Source of the DNA: Alphaproteobacteria bacterium
GTDB lineage: Bacteria > Pseudomonadota > Alphaproteobacteria > Rhodospirillales > Rhodospirillaceae
Assembly (NCBI GenBank): GCA_003246625.1
Contig: QJZR01000012.1
Location: forward strand, 434,001 to 498,000
DNA length: 64,000 nucleotides
Direction: 5' to 3'
Below, piece after piece: positions 33,322 to 39,822 of the stretch (position 1 is the stretch's first letter; every line of letters begins with the position of its first letter). A program made the position numbers and the translations under genes. Below the pieces are notes generated by a model that ran no database searches, had not been told where the DNA came from, and was given only the letters and a program-made list of their open reading frames with translations.

Positions 33322-33346
33322 CTAACATCACGAAACGTGAGGTTAG
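33322..33346. promoter_or_regulatory. Palindromic operator between divergent genes
   Basis: CTAACATCACG (33322-33332), AAA, CGTGAGGTTAG (33336-33346): 11-bp arms with one mismatch, flanked by TTGGG and CCCAA that extend the symmetry. It lies between the reverse membrane-protein gene (start 33167) and the BRO gene (start 33437), so it could switch both directions. The rest of 33168-33436 holds no gene that can be supported. Confidence 0.5.
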
Positions 33347-33436
33347 TTGTCCCAATCGTGGCTTCCCTTTCGTTCCGTAGGGTTCCTCTCCGCTTCCCCA
33401 ATTTCGCCCGATAGCTGGGCCTGAAAGGAACCTCAA

Positions 33437-33865
33437 ATGAGCAAGAACGCCCTCTCGACCTTCATCTTCGGCTCCTCCCTCATCCGCAACTGCGTCGAAA
33501 TCCGCGTGATCACCATCGACGGTGAGCCGTGGTTCGTGGCGAAGGACGTGTGCGAGGTGCTGGGCTACACGAACAGCCGTGACGCCATTGCCACCCATGC
33601 CGCCGGTCATCAGACCCGGGTGATGTCGAAGTCTAACGTAGCGAACGGCGACGTTAACTTCCCGAACCGGGGTCTCACTATCATCTCCGAAGGTGGCCTC
33701 TACTCCCTGATCTTCGGCAGCAAGATGCCCGCCGCCGAGCAGTTCAAGTCCTGGGTCACCGACGTGGTCCTCCCGGCGATCCGCAAGGATGGCGCGTACA
33801 TCATGGGTGAGGAGAAGGTGGCGACCGGCGAGATGTCCGAAGACGAGCTGAGGTTGGCAGCCTAG
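33437..33865 (+). CDS. BRO-N domain antirepressor (third)
   Basis: A 142-residue protein with the Bro-N domain: [69 protein letters not shown]. The C-terminal KilAC or other partner domain is missing; instead there is a short tail [20 protein letters not shown]. The same tail occurs in the BRO-N protein at 34494, so the two share a recent origin downstream of the domain. The ATG has AAAGGAACC upstream. Confidence 0.88.
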   Translation: MSKNALSTFIFGSSLIRNCVEIRVITIDGEPWFVAKDVCEVLGYTNSRDAIATHAAGHQTRVMSKSNVANGDVNFPNRGLTIISEGGLYSLIFGSKMPAAEQFKSWVTDVVLPAIRKDGAYIMGEEKVATGEMSEDELRLAA

Positions 33866-33873
33866 CCGGGGAT

Positions 33874-33948
33874 TAGGTTGCTCTTATGATGGAGCAGAAA
33901 CGCCACAGCGGCCCTCGTTGGCGGGGGTTGGGTGGCACCATAGCACAT
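33874..33948. repeat. Intergenic motif pair, copy 2
   Basis: TAGGTTGCTCTTATGAT (33874-33890) and GGTGGCACCATAGCACAT (33931-33948) match the pair at 31576-31641 with one and two changes. The region is AT-rich for this window and contains no gene. Confidence 0.5.
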
Positions 33949-34034
33949 ACCCTACGGTTTGTGCCGTCCCCTGGTGGTCGTGGTGGGCCACCTCGGTGAC
34001 GTTCTGACAGTGGTTGTGGTTCCTTTCAGTGATG

Positions 34035-34076
34035 ACGGGCGGGGCTTCTTCGGAGGCTTCGCCCGTTCCCTTTTTC
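34035..34076 (+). terminator. Terminator or attenuator in the leader of the RHH-like gene
   Basis: Stem ACGGGCG / CGCCCGT (34035-34041, 34060-34066) with an inner GCTTC-TTCG-GAGGC hairpin, then TCCCTTTTTCC. It lies 66 bases upstream of the RHH-like gene, followed by a C-rich CACCACCACCACC leader. Confidence 0.6.
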
Positions 34077-34141
34077 CGGGACCGCAATCTCTCCCTCACC
34101 ACCACCACCGCCATCATCACCCCACAGCAAGGAACCCATCC

Positions 34142-34420
34142 ATGCCCAAGCTCTACGCGGCGAGGCAAAGCGCCTGCCGTAAGCCCAAGTTCTTCCGCCT
34201 CGATCAGACCAACGAGGTCCGCCTAAGTGCCACCCTGGCCCGCTATGCCGGGATCATCGGCTCTGAGGTGTCCCTCTCGGTCCTCATCCCCCGCGCCTTG
34301 ATGGCGCTCAACGACGAACTGAACAGGGCTGAGGAACACGAACCGGCTGCCGGTGAAGTCGCCATGCCGACGCTGGAGTCCCGCGAGAGGTTCATCCTCA
34401 GCACCCTCAGCCCATCGTAA
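34142..34420 (+). CDS. Ribbon-helix-helix-like small protein
   Basis: A 92-residue basic-to-acidic protein. RQSACRKPKFFRLDQTNEVRLSATLARYAGIIGSEVSLSVLIPRALMALNDEL has the strand-helix-helix spacing of RHH DNA-binding proteins, with FFRLDQ as the possible DNA-contacting strand. The C-terminal 30 residues are charged. The ATG at 34142 follows CAAGGAACCCATCC. It is a candidate for the element's own repressor. The assignment is by pattern only. Confidence 0.5.
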   Translation: MPKLYAARQSACRKPKFFRLDQTNEVRLSATLARYAGIIGSEVSLSVLIPRALMALNDELNRAEEHEPAAGEVAMPTLESRERFILSTLSPS

Positions 34421-34493
34421 GCGTCCACCTCAGTCCACCCTGCCCCCCCCCCACGGAATACCATCACCTACACATAGCCAAAGGAAAACAGAG

Positions 34494-34958
34494 ATGCCCC
34501 ACGAACCGAACTACATTGCGACCACATTTCACTCACCCATCGCATTCTGCCAGACGCCCATCCGCGCGTTGAAGATCAACGGAAAACCCTGGTTTGTCGC
34601 AGCAGACCTCGCAGAGGTGCTTGGCTTCAAGACGACAGCTGGTGCCGGTTGGTATGCTCGCCATCTGGACCCCGAGGAGCGGAATACTATCACCCTGACC
34701 ACGGGTGTCCGAGGCAATCCCCAAAAGACCATCGTCTCCGAGAGCGGACTCTACAAACTGGTCATGCGTTCCGATAAGCCCGAAGCCAAACCGTTCCAGG
34801 ACTGGGTCACCAAGGTGGTCCTTCCGGCGATCCGCAAGGATGGCATGTTCGTCATGGGCGAGGAGAAGGTGGTGACCGGCGAGATGTCCGAGGATGAGCT
34901 GATCCTCCGCGCCTACGACGCCCTCCGCCGCAAGGTCGCACAATCCGCCACCGCCTGA
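34494..34958 (+). CDS. BRO-N domain antirepressor (fourth)
   Basis: A 154-residue protein with a Bro-N domain: [68 protein letters not shown]. Its tail [28 protein letters not shown] is nearly identical to that of the BRO-N protein at 33437, while the domains differ strongly. The ATG follows AAAGGAAAACAGAG. An intrinsic terminator lies 26 bases after its stop. Confidence 0.88.
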   Translation: MPHEPNYIATTFHSPIAFCQTPIRALKINGKPWFVAADLAEVLGFKTTAGAGWYARHLDPEERNTITLTTGVRGNPQKTIVSESGLYKLVMRSDKPEAKPFQDWVTKVVLPAIRKDGMFVMGEEKVVTGEMSEDELILRAYDALRRKVAQSATA

Positions 34959-34983
34959 CACTGCACTAAGCCCACTGATGAAG

Positions 34984-35014
34984 GCCCCAGGCGTCCCCTG
35001 GGGCTTTCGTCGTT
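34984..35014 (+). terminator. Terminator between the fourth antirepressor and RNase HI genes
   Basis: An 8-bp stem GCCCCAGG / CCTGGGGC (34984-34991, 34997-35004) with a 5-nt loop and a TTTCGTCGTTT tail. It is only 36 bases upstream of the RNase HI start, so it could work as an attenuator for that gene. Confidence 0.7.
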
Positions 35015-35019
35015 TCAGT

Positions 35020-35042
35020 CACCACCACCATCACGAAGGAAC
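35020..35042 (+). promoter_or_regulatory. C-rich CACCACCATCAC leader shared by element genes
   Basis: A G-poor CAC/CAT run followed by GAAGGAAC, directly before the RNase HI start. Similar leaders precede the RHH-like gene (34096-34135) and the two-HTH gene (35618-35640), and a related AAAGGAACC site precedes the BRO gene at 33437. C-rich, G-poor RNA of this kind can load Rho or keep the start region unstructured. Confidence 0.35.
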
Positions 35043-35049
35043 CTCGCTC

Positions 35050-35613
35050 ATGAGCGATACCACGACCACCACCACCGAAGACCAGTGCCTCCCCAAATCT
35101 GGGGACACCCCCGAAGACCTCACCGACCCCGTCATCATCCACACTGATGGAGCTTGCAGCGGTAACCCCGGCCCCGGAGGTTGGGCCGCAGTGCTGGAGA
35201 GGCCCGATCTTCCCGAGGATGCCCCTGAGAGGAGCCTGGAACTCCACGGGGGTGACCCTTGGACCACCAACAATCGCATGGAACTGATGGCCCCCATCAA
35301 GGCCCTGGAGTGTCTGAAGGGCACGGGCAGGAACGTCCACATCATCACCGACAGCAAGTATGTCCTGAAGGGAATCACCGAGTGGCTCCCCGGCTGGAAG
35401 GCCAGGGGTTGGAAGACCTCAGCCGGGAAGCCGGTGCTGAATGCCGACCTCTGGGAACGGCTAGAGGCAGCCACAGGGAAGCATCGGGTGTCCTGGGAGT
35501 GGACCAAGGGCCACGATGGGAACCCTGGGAATGAACGTGCGGATGTTCTGGCCCGTAAGGAGGTGACTCGGCTTCAGCGATGGGAGAACCAACCTTGGAG
35601 GAATACCTACTGA
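35050..35613 (+). CDS. rnhA: Ribonuclease HI
   Basis: A 187-residue RNase HI with the full catalytic set: Asp33 ([17 protein letters not shown]), Glu78 ([10 protein letters not shown]), Asp101 (ITDSKYV), Asp165 (GNERADVLA), and the flexible-loop His155. It cuts the RNA strand of RNA-DNA hybrids, for example replication primers or R-loops. A 28-residue Thr-rich N-terminal extension is unusual. The start is ATG 35050 behind GAAGGAAC. In this element it suggests autonomous DNA replication. Confidence 0.93.
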   Translation: MSDTTTTTTEDQCLPKSGDTPEDLTDPVIIHTDGACSGNPGPGGWAAVLERPDLPEDAPERSLELHGGDPWTTNNRMELMAPIKALECLKGTGRNVHIITDSKYVLKGITEWLPGWKARGWKTSAGKPVLNADLWERLEAATGKHRVSWEWTKGHDGNPGNERADVLARKEVTRLQRWENQPWRNTY

Positions 35614-35650
35614 TGGACACCATCATCACGAAGACCAAGGAGGCTTAACC

Positions 35651-36259
35651 ATGCACTACTTCCGGGAGGTCACCGACCTGGAGACAGGGGAAGTCCACCG
35701 TATCAGCATCGGGGAACACCTGACCTTCACCGAGGCTGCCGAGCGATTCCAGATTTCACGGTCTTCCCTGATCAAGGCTCTTCTCCATCTGAACCTCTGC
35801 CAGAAGGAATACGACAAGGTGGCGCGGGAGTTCCGCTATCGCCTCCACCCCGAGGCAGTGAAGAAGGGCATGGGATACAGGATCATGGGCAAGCATGGCC
35901 CATTCGATGTTCTGTCCCCCAGCTCCCTCGAATGGCTGGGGGAAGACCTCAAGGCCTTGCTGTCTGTCACTGAACAGGACAAGGAGACCGTTGAAGCCTT
36001 CCAGGCTCTCAGGGACTTCGAGGCTGATCCCCTGCTGAAGATGGACCTTGAAGGGAGGGTCTACTGGCTGGTCAACAACTTCCCTCGGCTCCAGGTGCGT
36101 CAGATGGCGAAGGGGTTGGGAGTCAGTGAGCGGGTGATCCACCGCTATCTTGCGAGGAGGAGGTCTCAGATTGAGAGGTCTTCAGCCTGGAGAAGGCAGC
36201 CGAACGTGGAAGCTTCGGGGGAACCTGAGGTCTCACCAAGGGAGCCGATGGCGGCATAA
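35651..36259 (+). CDS. DNA-binding protein with two helix-turn-helix segments
   Basis: A 202-residue protein. The first HTH-like segment is LTFTEAAERFQISRSSLIKALLHLNL (about 24-49), followed by FRYRLHPEAVKKGMGYRI, which resembles the KilAC-type domain of antirepressors. A second HTH is LQVRQMAKGLGVSERVIHRYLARRR (about 147-171), with a basic Ser/Glu-rich tail. The ATG is behind AAGGAGG. It may be a replication or transcription regulator, or a detached antirepressor C-terminal domain. The family is not certain. Confidence 0.65.
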   Translation: MHYFREVTDLETGEVHRISIGEHLTFTEAAERFQISRSSLIKALLHLNLCQKEYDKVAREFRYRLHPEAVKKGMGYRIMGKHGPFDVLSPSSLEWLGEDLKALLSVTEQDKETVEAFQALRDFEADPLLKMDLEGRVYWLVNNFPRLQVRQMAKGLGVSERVIHRYLARRRSQIERSSAWRRQPNVEASGEPEVSPREPMAA

Positions 36260-36339
36260 GGAGGGCAGTTCTGTCTCCTTATTACAGGCGGTATGAACAC
36301 CCCCGAATCAAGTCCCCCCCCCCGACACACTGAGTAGTC

Positions 36340-37062
36340 CTACTTCGCGTTGATTGCCTCTATGAGCGCCTTCCTGTCCTGCTCCCATTGGGCAGGGGGG
36401 TGTTCATCAGACCAGCCTTGATACAACTGCTGTTGATCCTCGGTGAGGAATGGGCCGTAGGTGGCGTCCATATAGAGGATGGCCCGAGCAAGCTCTCCCC
36501 TGACGGCTTCACGGGGTTCTGCAACGCCTTTCGACACCTCGAAGTCACACTCCCCGTACTCGCGGGGTTCACCTTCGATGAGGCCGTAGGGCTTGTCTCC
36601 CCGGTCCCCGTTCAGTTCCCCTGCGGCGGGGAAGAGGTTGTGGAGGTCGGCTTCAGCCCGCCGGAACTCAGGGCTGACCTTCTGGCAGCACTTCCGACCC
36701 TTGAAGGCTTTCCCGTTGCTCCCGATACAGGCCGGGTCTCCCTGGGTCCAGCACGACTGAAGGCGACCGAACCAAGCCGCCGGGGTGGCGTGTTCCCACT
36801 CCAGCCGCAATGCACGGCTTTCGTTTTTCCTGGCCTTGATCCCACAGCTGTCAGCATCGATCACTCCACCTGAGGCCCCTTGATCCTCGAAGCGACAGCC
36901 GCAGTAGATCGTTTCCTTGTGGTTCGCGTAGACGACATCACGGGCAAGGCGCTTGGCTGCGTCGAAGGTCTCGGGAGGTTGCGCCTGGGCCGTGGAGGAC
37001 AGGAGGGCGAACAGGATGGGTAGGAGGCACATGGATGCGCTGCACATTCTCCGGCTTCTCAT
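36340..37062 (-). CDS. Secreted endonuclease I (EndA/NucM family)
   Basis: A 240-residue nuclease: signal peptide (MCLLPILFALLSSTAQA, cleavage near residue 27), then LEWEHATPAAWFG with the catalytic His, CWTQGDPACIGSNGKAFKGRKCCQKV with disulfide cysteines and FRRAEADLHNLFPAAGELNGDR with the metal-binding Asn/His. The segment YGECDFEVSKGVAEPREAVRGELARAILYM follows. These are the conserved blocks of periplasmic EndI. It degrades double-stranded DNA outside the cytoplasm. It is the last of three reverse-strand genes for exported proteins in the element. Confidence 0.93.
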   Translation of the reverse strand: MRSRRMCSASMCLLPILFALLSSTAQAQPPETFDAAKRLARDVVYANHKETIYCGCRFEDQGASGGVIDADSCGIKARKNESRALRLEWEHATPAAWFGRLQSCWTQGDPACIGSNGKAFKGRKCCQKVSPEFRRAEADLHNLFPAAGELNGDRGDKPYGLIEGEPREYGECDFEVSKGVAEPREAVRGELARAILYMDATYGPFLTEDQQQLYQGWSDEHPPAQWEQDRKALIEAINAK

Positions 37063-37092
37063 GCCTTCTTCCTCTTCAGCCCGGGTGAGCTT

Positions 37093-37614
37093 TTACCGCC
37101 GTCCGAACAGCATGGAGGCAAATTCTTGCGTCGGAACAGGGAGAAGGTCTTGAGGGTGATCACCGCCGAAGCTGGCCCATTTACTGCTTGCGCTTCGTAC
37201 TGTCGAGGCCACCTTGCTTTCTGTCTTTGCGTCATAGACCGCATAGCGGATTGTTATCCGGTCCGGAATGCCAGACCACTCCGTAGCACGGTCTTCCCAG
37301 TGCAAGATGGTCAGATCAACCACGTAGTCAGAACCGTTCTCTCTGGCTTGAGCAAAAGCCTTGTCTAGCGGGAGGGGCGTAGGGGCCTTGGTTACCTTGT
37401 CCGAGTATGTAACTAACGCGACGTAGACCTCCTGTTGCACCATGTACCCAGACTGGGAGTATACGGTTCCTCCATATCGCCCGTTCTCTGGAAGAAGGAC
37501 ATATATTCCGCTGTCTCGTTTTATGGTTGAGATCGTGTCTGACTCGTCAACGCGATATTTGCTGGCGCAACCGGCCACGAAGACAGCCAAGGCAAGAATG
37601 AGCAGTCTCTTCAT
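37093..37614 (-). CDS. DUF4823 family lipoprotein
   Basis: A 173-residue lipoprotein with lipobox LAVFVAGC (Cys16) and the DUF4823 start CASKYRVDESDTISTI, then GIYVLLPENGRYGGTVYSQSG and DYVVDLTILHWEDRATEWSG. The lipid anchor and absence of Asp at +2 suggest the outer membrane. Function unknown. It is flanked by a BamE-like lipoprotein gene upstream and the endonuclease gene 30 bases downstream, likely one transcript. Confidence 0.85.
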   Translation of the reverse strand: MKRLLILALAVFVAGCASKYRVDESDTISTIKRDSGIYVLLPENGRYGGTVYSQSGYMVQQEVYVALVTYSDKVTKAPTPLPLDKAFAQARENGSDYVVDLTILHWEDRATEWSGIPDRITIRYAVYDAKTESKVASTVRSASSKWASFGGDHPQDLLPVPTQEFASMLFGRR

Positions 37615-37869
37615 CCTCCTCCTCCCACGCTTATTCGCATATGTTCCCGGGCGAGAGGGTGACTCTGAAAAGGTATGGTTGCAAGGATGATGCGTTCATC
37701 CTGCTGGTGAGGCAGATGAGGGCCTAACCAGCTTCCTCCTCGGCAACTTTTCTCCATTGCCGTGGCCCATCCTGCCTAGAGTTGTTACCAGAGAAGTGTG
37801 GCTCGCCAGGATAGCTGAAGCTACCGCCCCGAGGGCAGGAGGAGGAGGAGACTGTTCATCTATCCCCCG

Positions 37870-38304
37870 TTATTGGCCGGGATTGCTACTGGTGGACTGT
37901 CTTGGTTGGCTCTCAACACGGTTCGGAGTCGTTACCCCTGAAGTCATGCCCATGCCCGTCCCGGTGCTGCCACTCGATGCGCTCTTGGTAAGCAATATCC
38001 CTGACGGGGCAAACCTCAACATTACCGAATTGGTCCGTATGTCCGCACCACCGACGAACGCCCCGGCGATGGGAATGAAGGTCTCAGGGCGGGTCTGGAC
38101 TTCCGCGTAGCTGTAGATCAGCATCCGCGATCCATCCGGCATCAGGATGTTTCGGTTTGGCTGCCCGAGGGCCGTTACGACATCAGCCGCCGTTGCCTTC
38201 CCGACCTCGAATTGAGCCAACTGCTCTTCTTTGACCTGGACCCCACTCGCGGCACACGCCGCCCCCAGCAAACAGATGCAGGCAACAAAAAGCGATCCCC
38301 GCAT
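37870..38304 (-). CDS. SmpA/OmlA (BamE-like) lipoprotein
   Basis: A 144-residue lipoprotein: lipobox CLLGAAC (Cys15), then a BamE-type domain VKEEQLAQFEVGKATAADVVTALGQPN with RMLIYSYAEVQTRPETFIPIAG, ending in a Ser/Gly-rich disordered tail. The ATG at 38302-38304 is chosen for the GGAGGGGG site before it. BamE is part of the outer-membrane protein assembly machine; a horizontally carried copy could alter receptor assembly. The 255-bp gap to the DUF4823 gene shows nothing distinct. Confidence 0.75.
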   Translation of the reverse strand: MRGSLFVACICLLGAACAASGVQVKEEQLAQFEVGKATAADVVTALGQPNRNILMPDGSRMLIYSYAEVQTRPETFIPIAGAFVGGADIRTNSVMLRFAPSGILLTKSASSGSTGTGMGMTSGVTTPNRVESQPRQSTSSNPGQ

Positions 38305-38419
38305 TTCCCCCTCCAGCTGATTGCGATGCAATCTTGGCATGAATGGGGGTGAGGGTCACTGAGGAACTGGCGAATCTCAGGCCTGCCCCAGATGGCGAAC
38401 AGACCAAAAGACGCTGAAG

Positions 38420-38445
38420 CGTGTGGGGGAAACGTGTGGGGGAAA
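38420..38445. repeat. Right arm-type integrase sites
   Basis: Two abutting copies of CGTGTGGGGGAAA, identical to 28133-28158 and in the same direction, 58 bp from the attR core. In the excised circle the two pairs would flank the core almost symmetrically (58 and 62 bp). Confidence 0.75.
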
Positions 38446-38463
38446 GAAAATCCAGCCCTCCCT

Positions 38464-38497
38464 ATGACGTTGAAAAATAAGATAAATTCAACGTCAT
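38464..38497 (-). terminator. 11-bp inverted repeat supplied by the element downstream of tRNA-Ser
   Basis: ATGACGTTGAA (38464-38474) and its exact complement (38487-38497) with a 12-nt AT-rich loop, 7 bases past the tRNA 3' end. It occupies the place of the displaced native hairpin at 28011 and may act as the tRNA terminator or processing signal, or as a directionality-factor site. Confidence 0.45.
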
Positions 38498-38503
38498 GGG
38501 AAG

Positions 38504-38522
38504 CTGGCGGAGGGACCGGGAC
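38504..38522. repeat. attR: 19-bp core repeat inside the tRNA-Ser 3' end
   Basis: CTGGCGGAGGGACCGGGAC, identical to 28052-28070. It covers the encoded CCA, the discriminator G and the acceptor and T-arm 3' bases of tRNA-Ser, so the tRNA stays intact after insertion. Confidence 0.9.
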
Positions 38523-38593
38523 TCGAACCCGGGGACGGTTTTAAAGCCGTCACGGATTAGCAATCCGCTGCATTACCGCTCTGCCACCCCTCC
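38505..38593 (-). tRNA. tRNA-Ser (anticodon GCU)
   Basis: Reads GGAGGGGTGGCAGAGCGGT at the 5' end, anticodon loop TTGCTAA, a class II variable arm GACGG-CTTTAAAA-CCGTC, T arm around GGTTCGAGTCC and an encoded CCA. The acceptor is seven pairs with one terminal G-U. Its 3' end is the integration site of the element. Confidence 0.95.
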
Positions 38594-38690
38594 GCACCCA
38601 TCGGCGGTTCCGCCGACAAGAGCCGAATGTCTAGCCGAAGCCGCCCGCTTCGTCAACTGCGACGGGCCGCTGCCGATACGAAAGCGGGGT

Positions 38691-39602
38691 TCAGCCCCGG
38701 ACGTCCAACCGCTTCCGCAGAACCTCGCCCAAAAGCTCGTATTCCTTCCGCCGGGGGGATGACGCCCGCCAGACCAGGGCGACGCCCCGGCTGGGCCGTG
38801 GCGCCACGAAATGCCGCGCCACCACGCCCGAACCGTCGTGCGCCTCGGTCGGCACCGCCATCGCCGGAATCAGCGTCAGGCCCAGTCCGTTCGCCACCAT
38901 CTGCACCAGGGTATTCAGGCTGGTCGCCTGCACCGCCTCGTTGGTGCGCAGGGGGTGCCCGGCGCACGCCCCCAGCGCATGGTCGCGCAGGCAGTGGCCG
39001 TCCTCCAGCATCAGCATCTCTTCGCTTTCCAGGCGCTCGGGGGCGATCGTCTCGGCGGCGGCCAGGGGATGCGCGGCGGGAATCGCGACCAGAAGCTCGT
39101 CCTCGCCCAGAGGCAACGAGGCCAGGTCGCCCAAATCATAGGGGGTGGCCAGAATCGCGCAGTCCAGACGGCCGGCGCGCAACCCGTCGAGCAGCCGCGC
39201 CGACTGATCCTCGCGCAGATAGAGCTTGAGGTCGGGATAGGCGTCGCGCACCTCGGGCAACGCGCGCGGCAGGAAATACGGGCCGATCGTCGGAATCACC
39301 CCCAGCCGCAACCGCCCGGCCAGGGGCCGCCGCCCGGATTCCGCCACCTCGGCCAAGGCCTCGGCGTCGCGCAGCAAGGCGCGCGCGCGCTCCACGATGT
39401 CCTCGCCCAAGGGCGTCAGCATCACCTGGCGGCGGGTGCCGCGTTCGATCAGTTGGCAATCGAGGACCGATTCCAGATCCTGGATGCCCGAACTCAGGGT
39501 CGACTGGGTGACGAAACAGGATTCCGCGGCCCGCCCGAAATGGCGCAGGTCGGCCACCGCAACCAGGTAGTGCAATTGTCGCAGCGTTGGAATCAGCTTC
39601 AT
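38691..39602 (-). CDS. oxyR: OxyR-type LysR hydrogen peroxide sensor
   Basis: A 303-residue LysR regulator with N-terminal winged HTH (LRQLHYLVAVADLRHFGRAAE... VTQSTLSSGIQDLE) and a regulatory domain. The peroxide-sensing pair is present as Cys204 and Cys213 in EDGHCLRDHALGAC, nine residues apart as in E. coli OxyR (199/208). It is divergent from dps across a 220-bp region, the classic OxyR-controlled arrangement. Confidence 0.92.
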   Translation of the reverse strand: MKLIPTLRQLHYLVAVADLRHFGRAAESCFVTQSTLSSGIQDLESVLDCQLIERGTRRQVMLTPLGEDIVERARALLRDAEALAEVAESGRRPLAGRLRLGVIPTIGPYFLPRALPEVRDAYPDLKLYLREDQSARLLDGLRAGRLDCAILATPYDLGDLASLPLGEDELLVAIPAAHPLAAAETIAPERLESEEMLMLEDGHCLRDHALGACAGHPLRTNEAVQATSLNTLVQMVANGLGLTLIPAMAVPTEAHDGSGVVARHFVAPRPSRGVALVWRASSPRRKEYELLGEVLRKRLDVRG

Positions 39603-39749
39603 CGTTTTTCTCGATCAAAACGGAACGGAATACCGGTTTTACAGAAACACACACGGCGAATAGGGTTATCCGTGTTCGCAAGAACGCGCGCCAGGGATGG
39701 GGGCCCGGCCTCCCGCCGCGAAACCCGCGGGAAACGTTGCCTTCCCCCC

Positions 39750-39778
39750 TTGTCGCAACCCGGAGCAAAACCCACAAT
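39750..39778 (+). promoter_or_regulatory. Predicted dps promoter
   Basis: TTGTCG at 39750-39755, 17-bp spacer, CACAAT at 39773-39778; transcript start about 39785. An ATAG half-site occurs further upstream near 39659, but no full OxyR box was recognised by eye. Confidence 0.45.
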
Positions 39779-39822
39779 AACCGGGATCGAATGAACCTTC
39801 CACCCGAGACAAGGAGACACGC

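Larger units (their letters stand above)
28052..38522. mobile_element. tRNA-Ser-integrated 10.5 kb element with four antirepressor genes and no virion genes
   Basis: The element is bounded by the 19-bp att repeats; 28071-38522 would be one excised circle of 10,452 bp. It holds a tyrosine integrase, serine recombinase, four antirepressor-type genes, a cysteine peptidase-like gene, a ribbon-helix-helix-like gene, RNase HI and a two-HTH protein. It also has small membrane proteins and three exported proteins on the reverse strand. Its genes are less GC-biased at third positions than the chromosome, and parts (31600-32530, 33870-33960) are clearly AT-richer. No terminase, portal, capsid, tail, relaxase or known replication initiator was seen. 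It could be a satellite, a decayed prophage or an integrative plasmid. Confidence 0.9.

Noticed and set aside
34096-34122. CAC/CAT-rich stretch as a coding poly-histidine segment
   Set aside because: It lies upstream of the RHH-like start and recurs as a leader before other genes, so a non-coding role is more likely.
30459-34958. Idea that the serine recombinase inverts antirepressor cassettes
   Set aside because: No inverted repeats of recombination-site length flank any of the cassettes; the repeated motifs are direct and too short.
32692-35106. CCCCAAATCTGGGG occurs twice (near 32693 and 35092)
   Set aside because: Both copies are within coding sequence in different genes and frames; chance or codon coincidence is sufficient.
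37432-37446. A further GTTGCACCAT sequence like the repeated motif
   Set aside because: Only ten bases match and it lies inside the DUF4823 lipoprotein gene.
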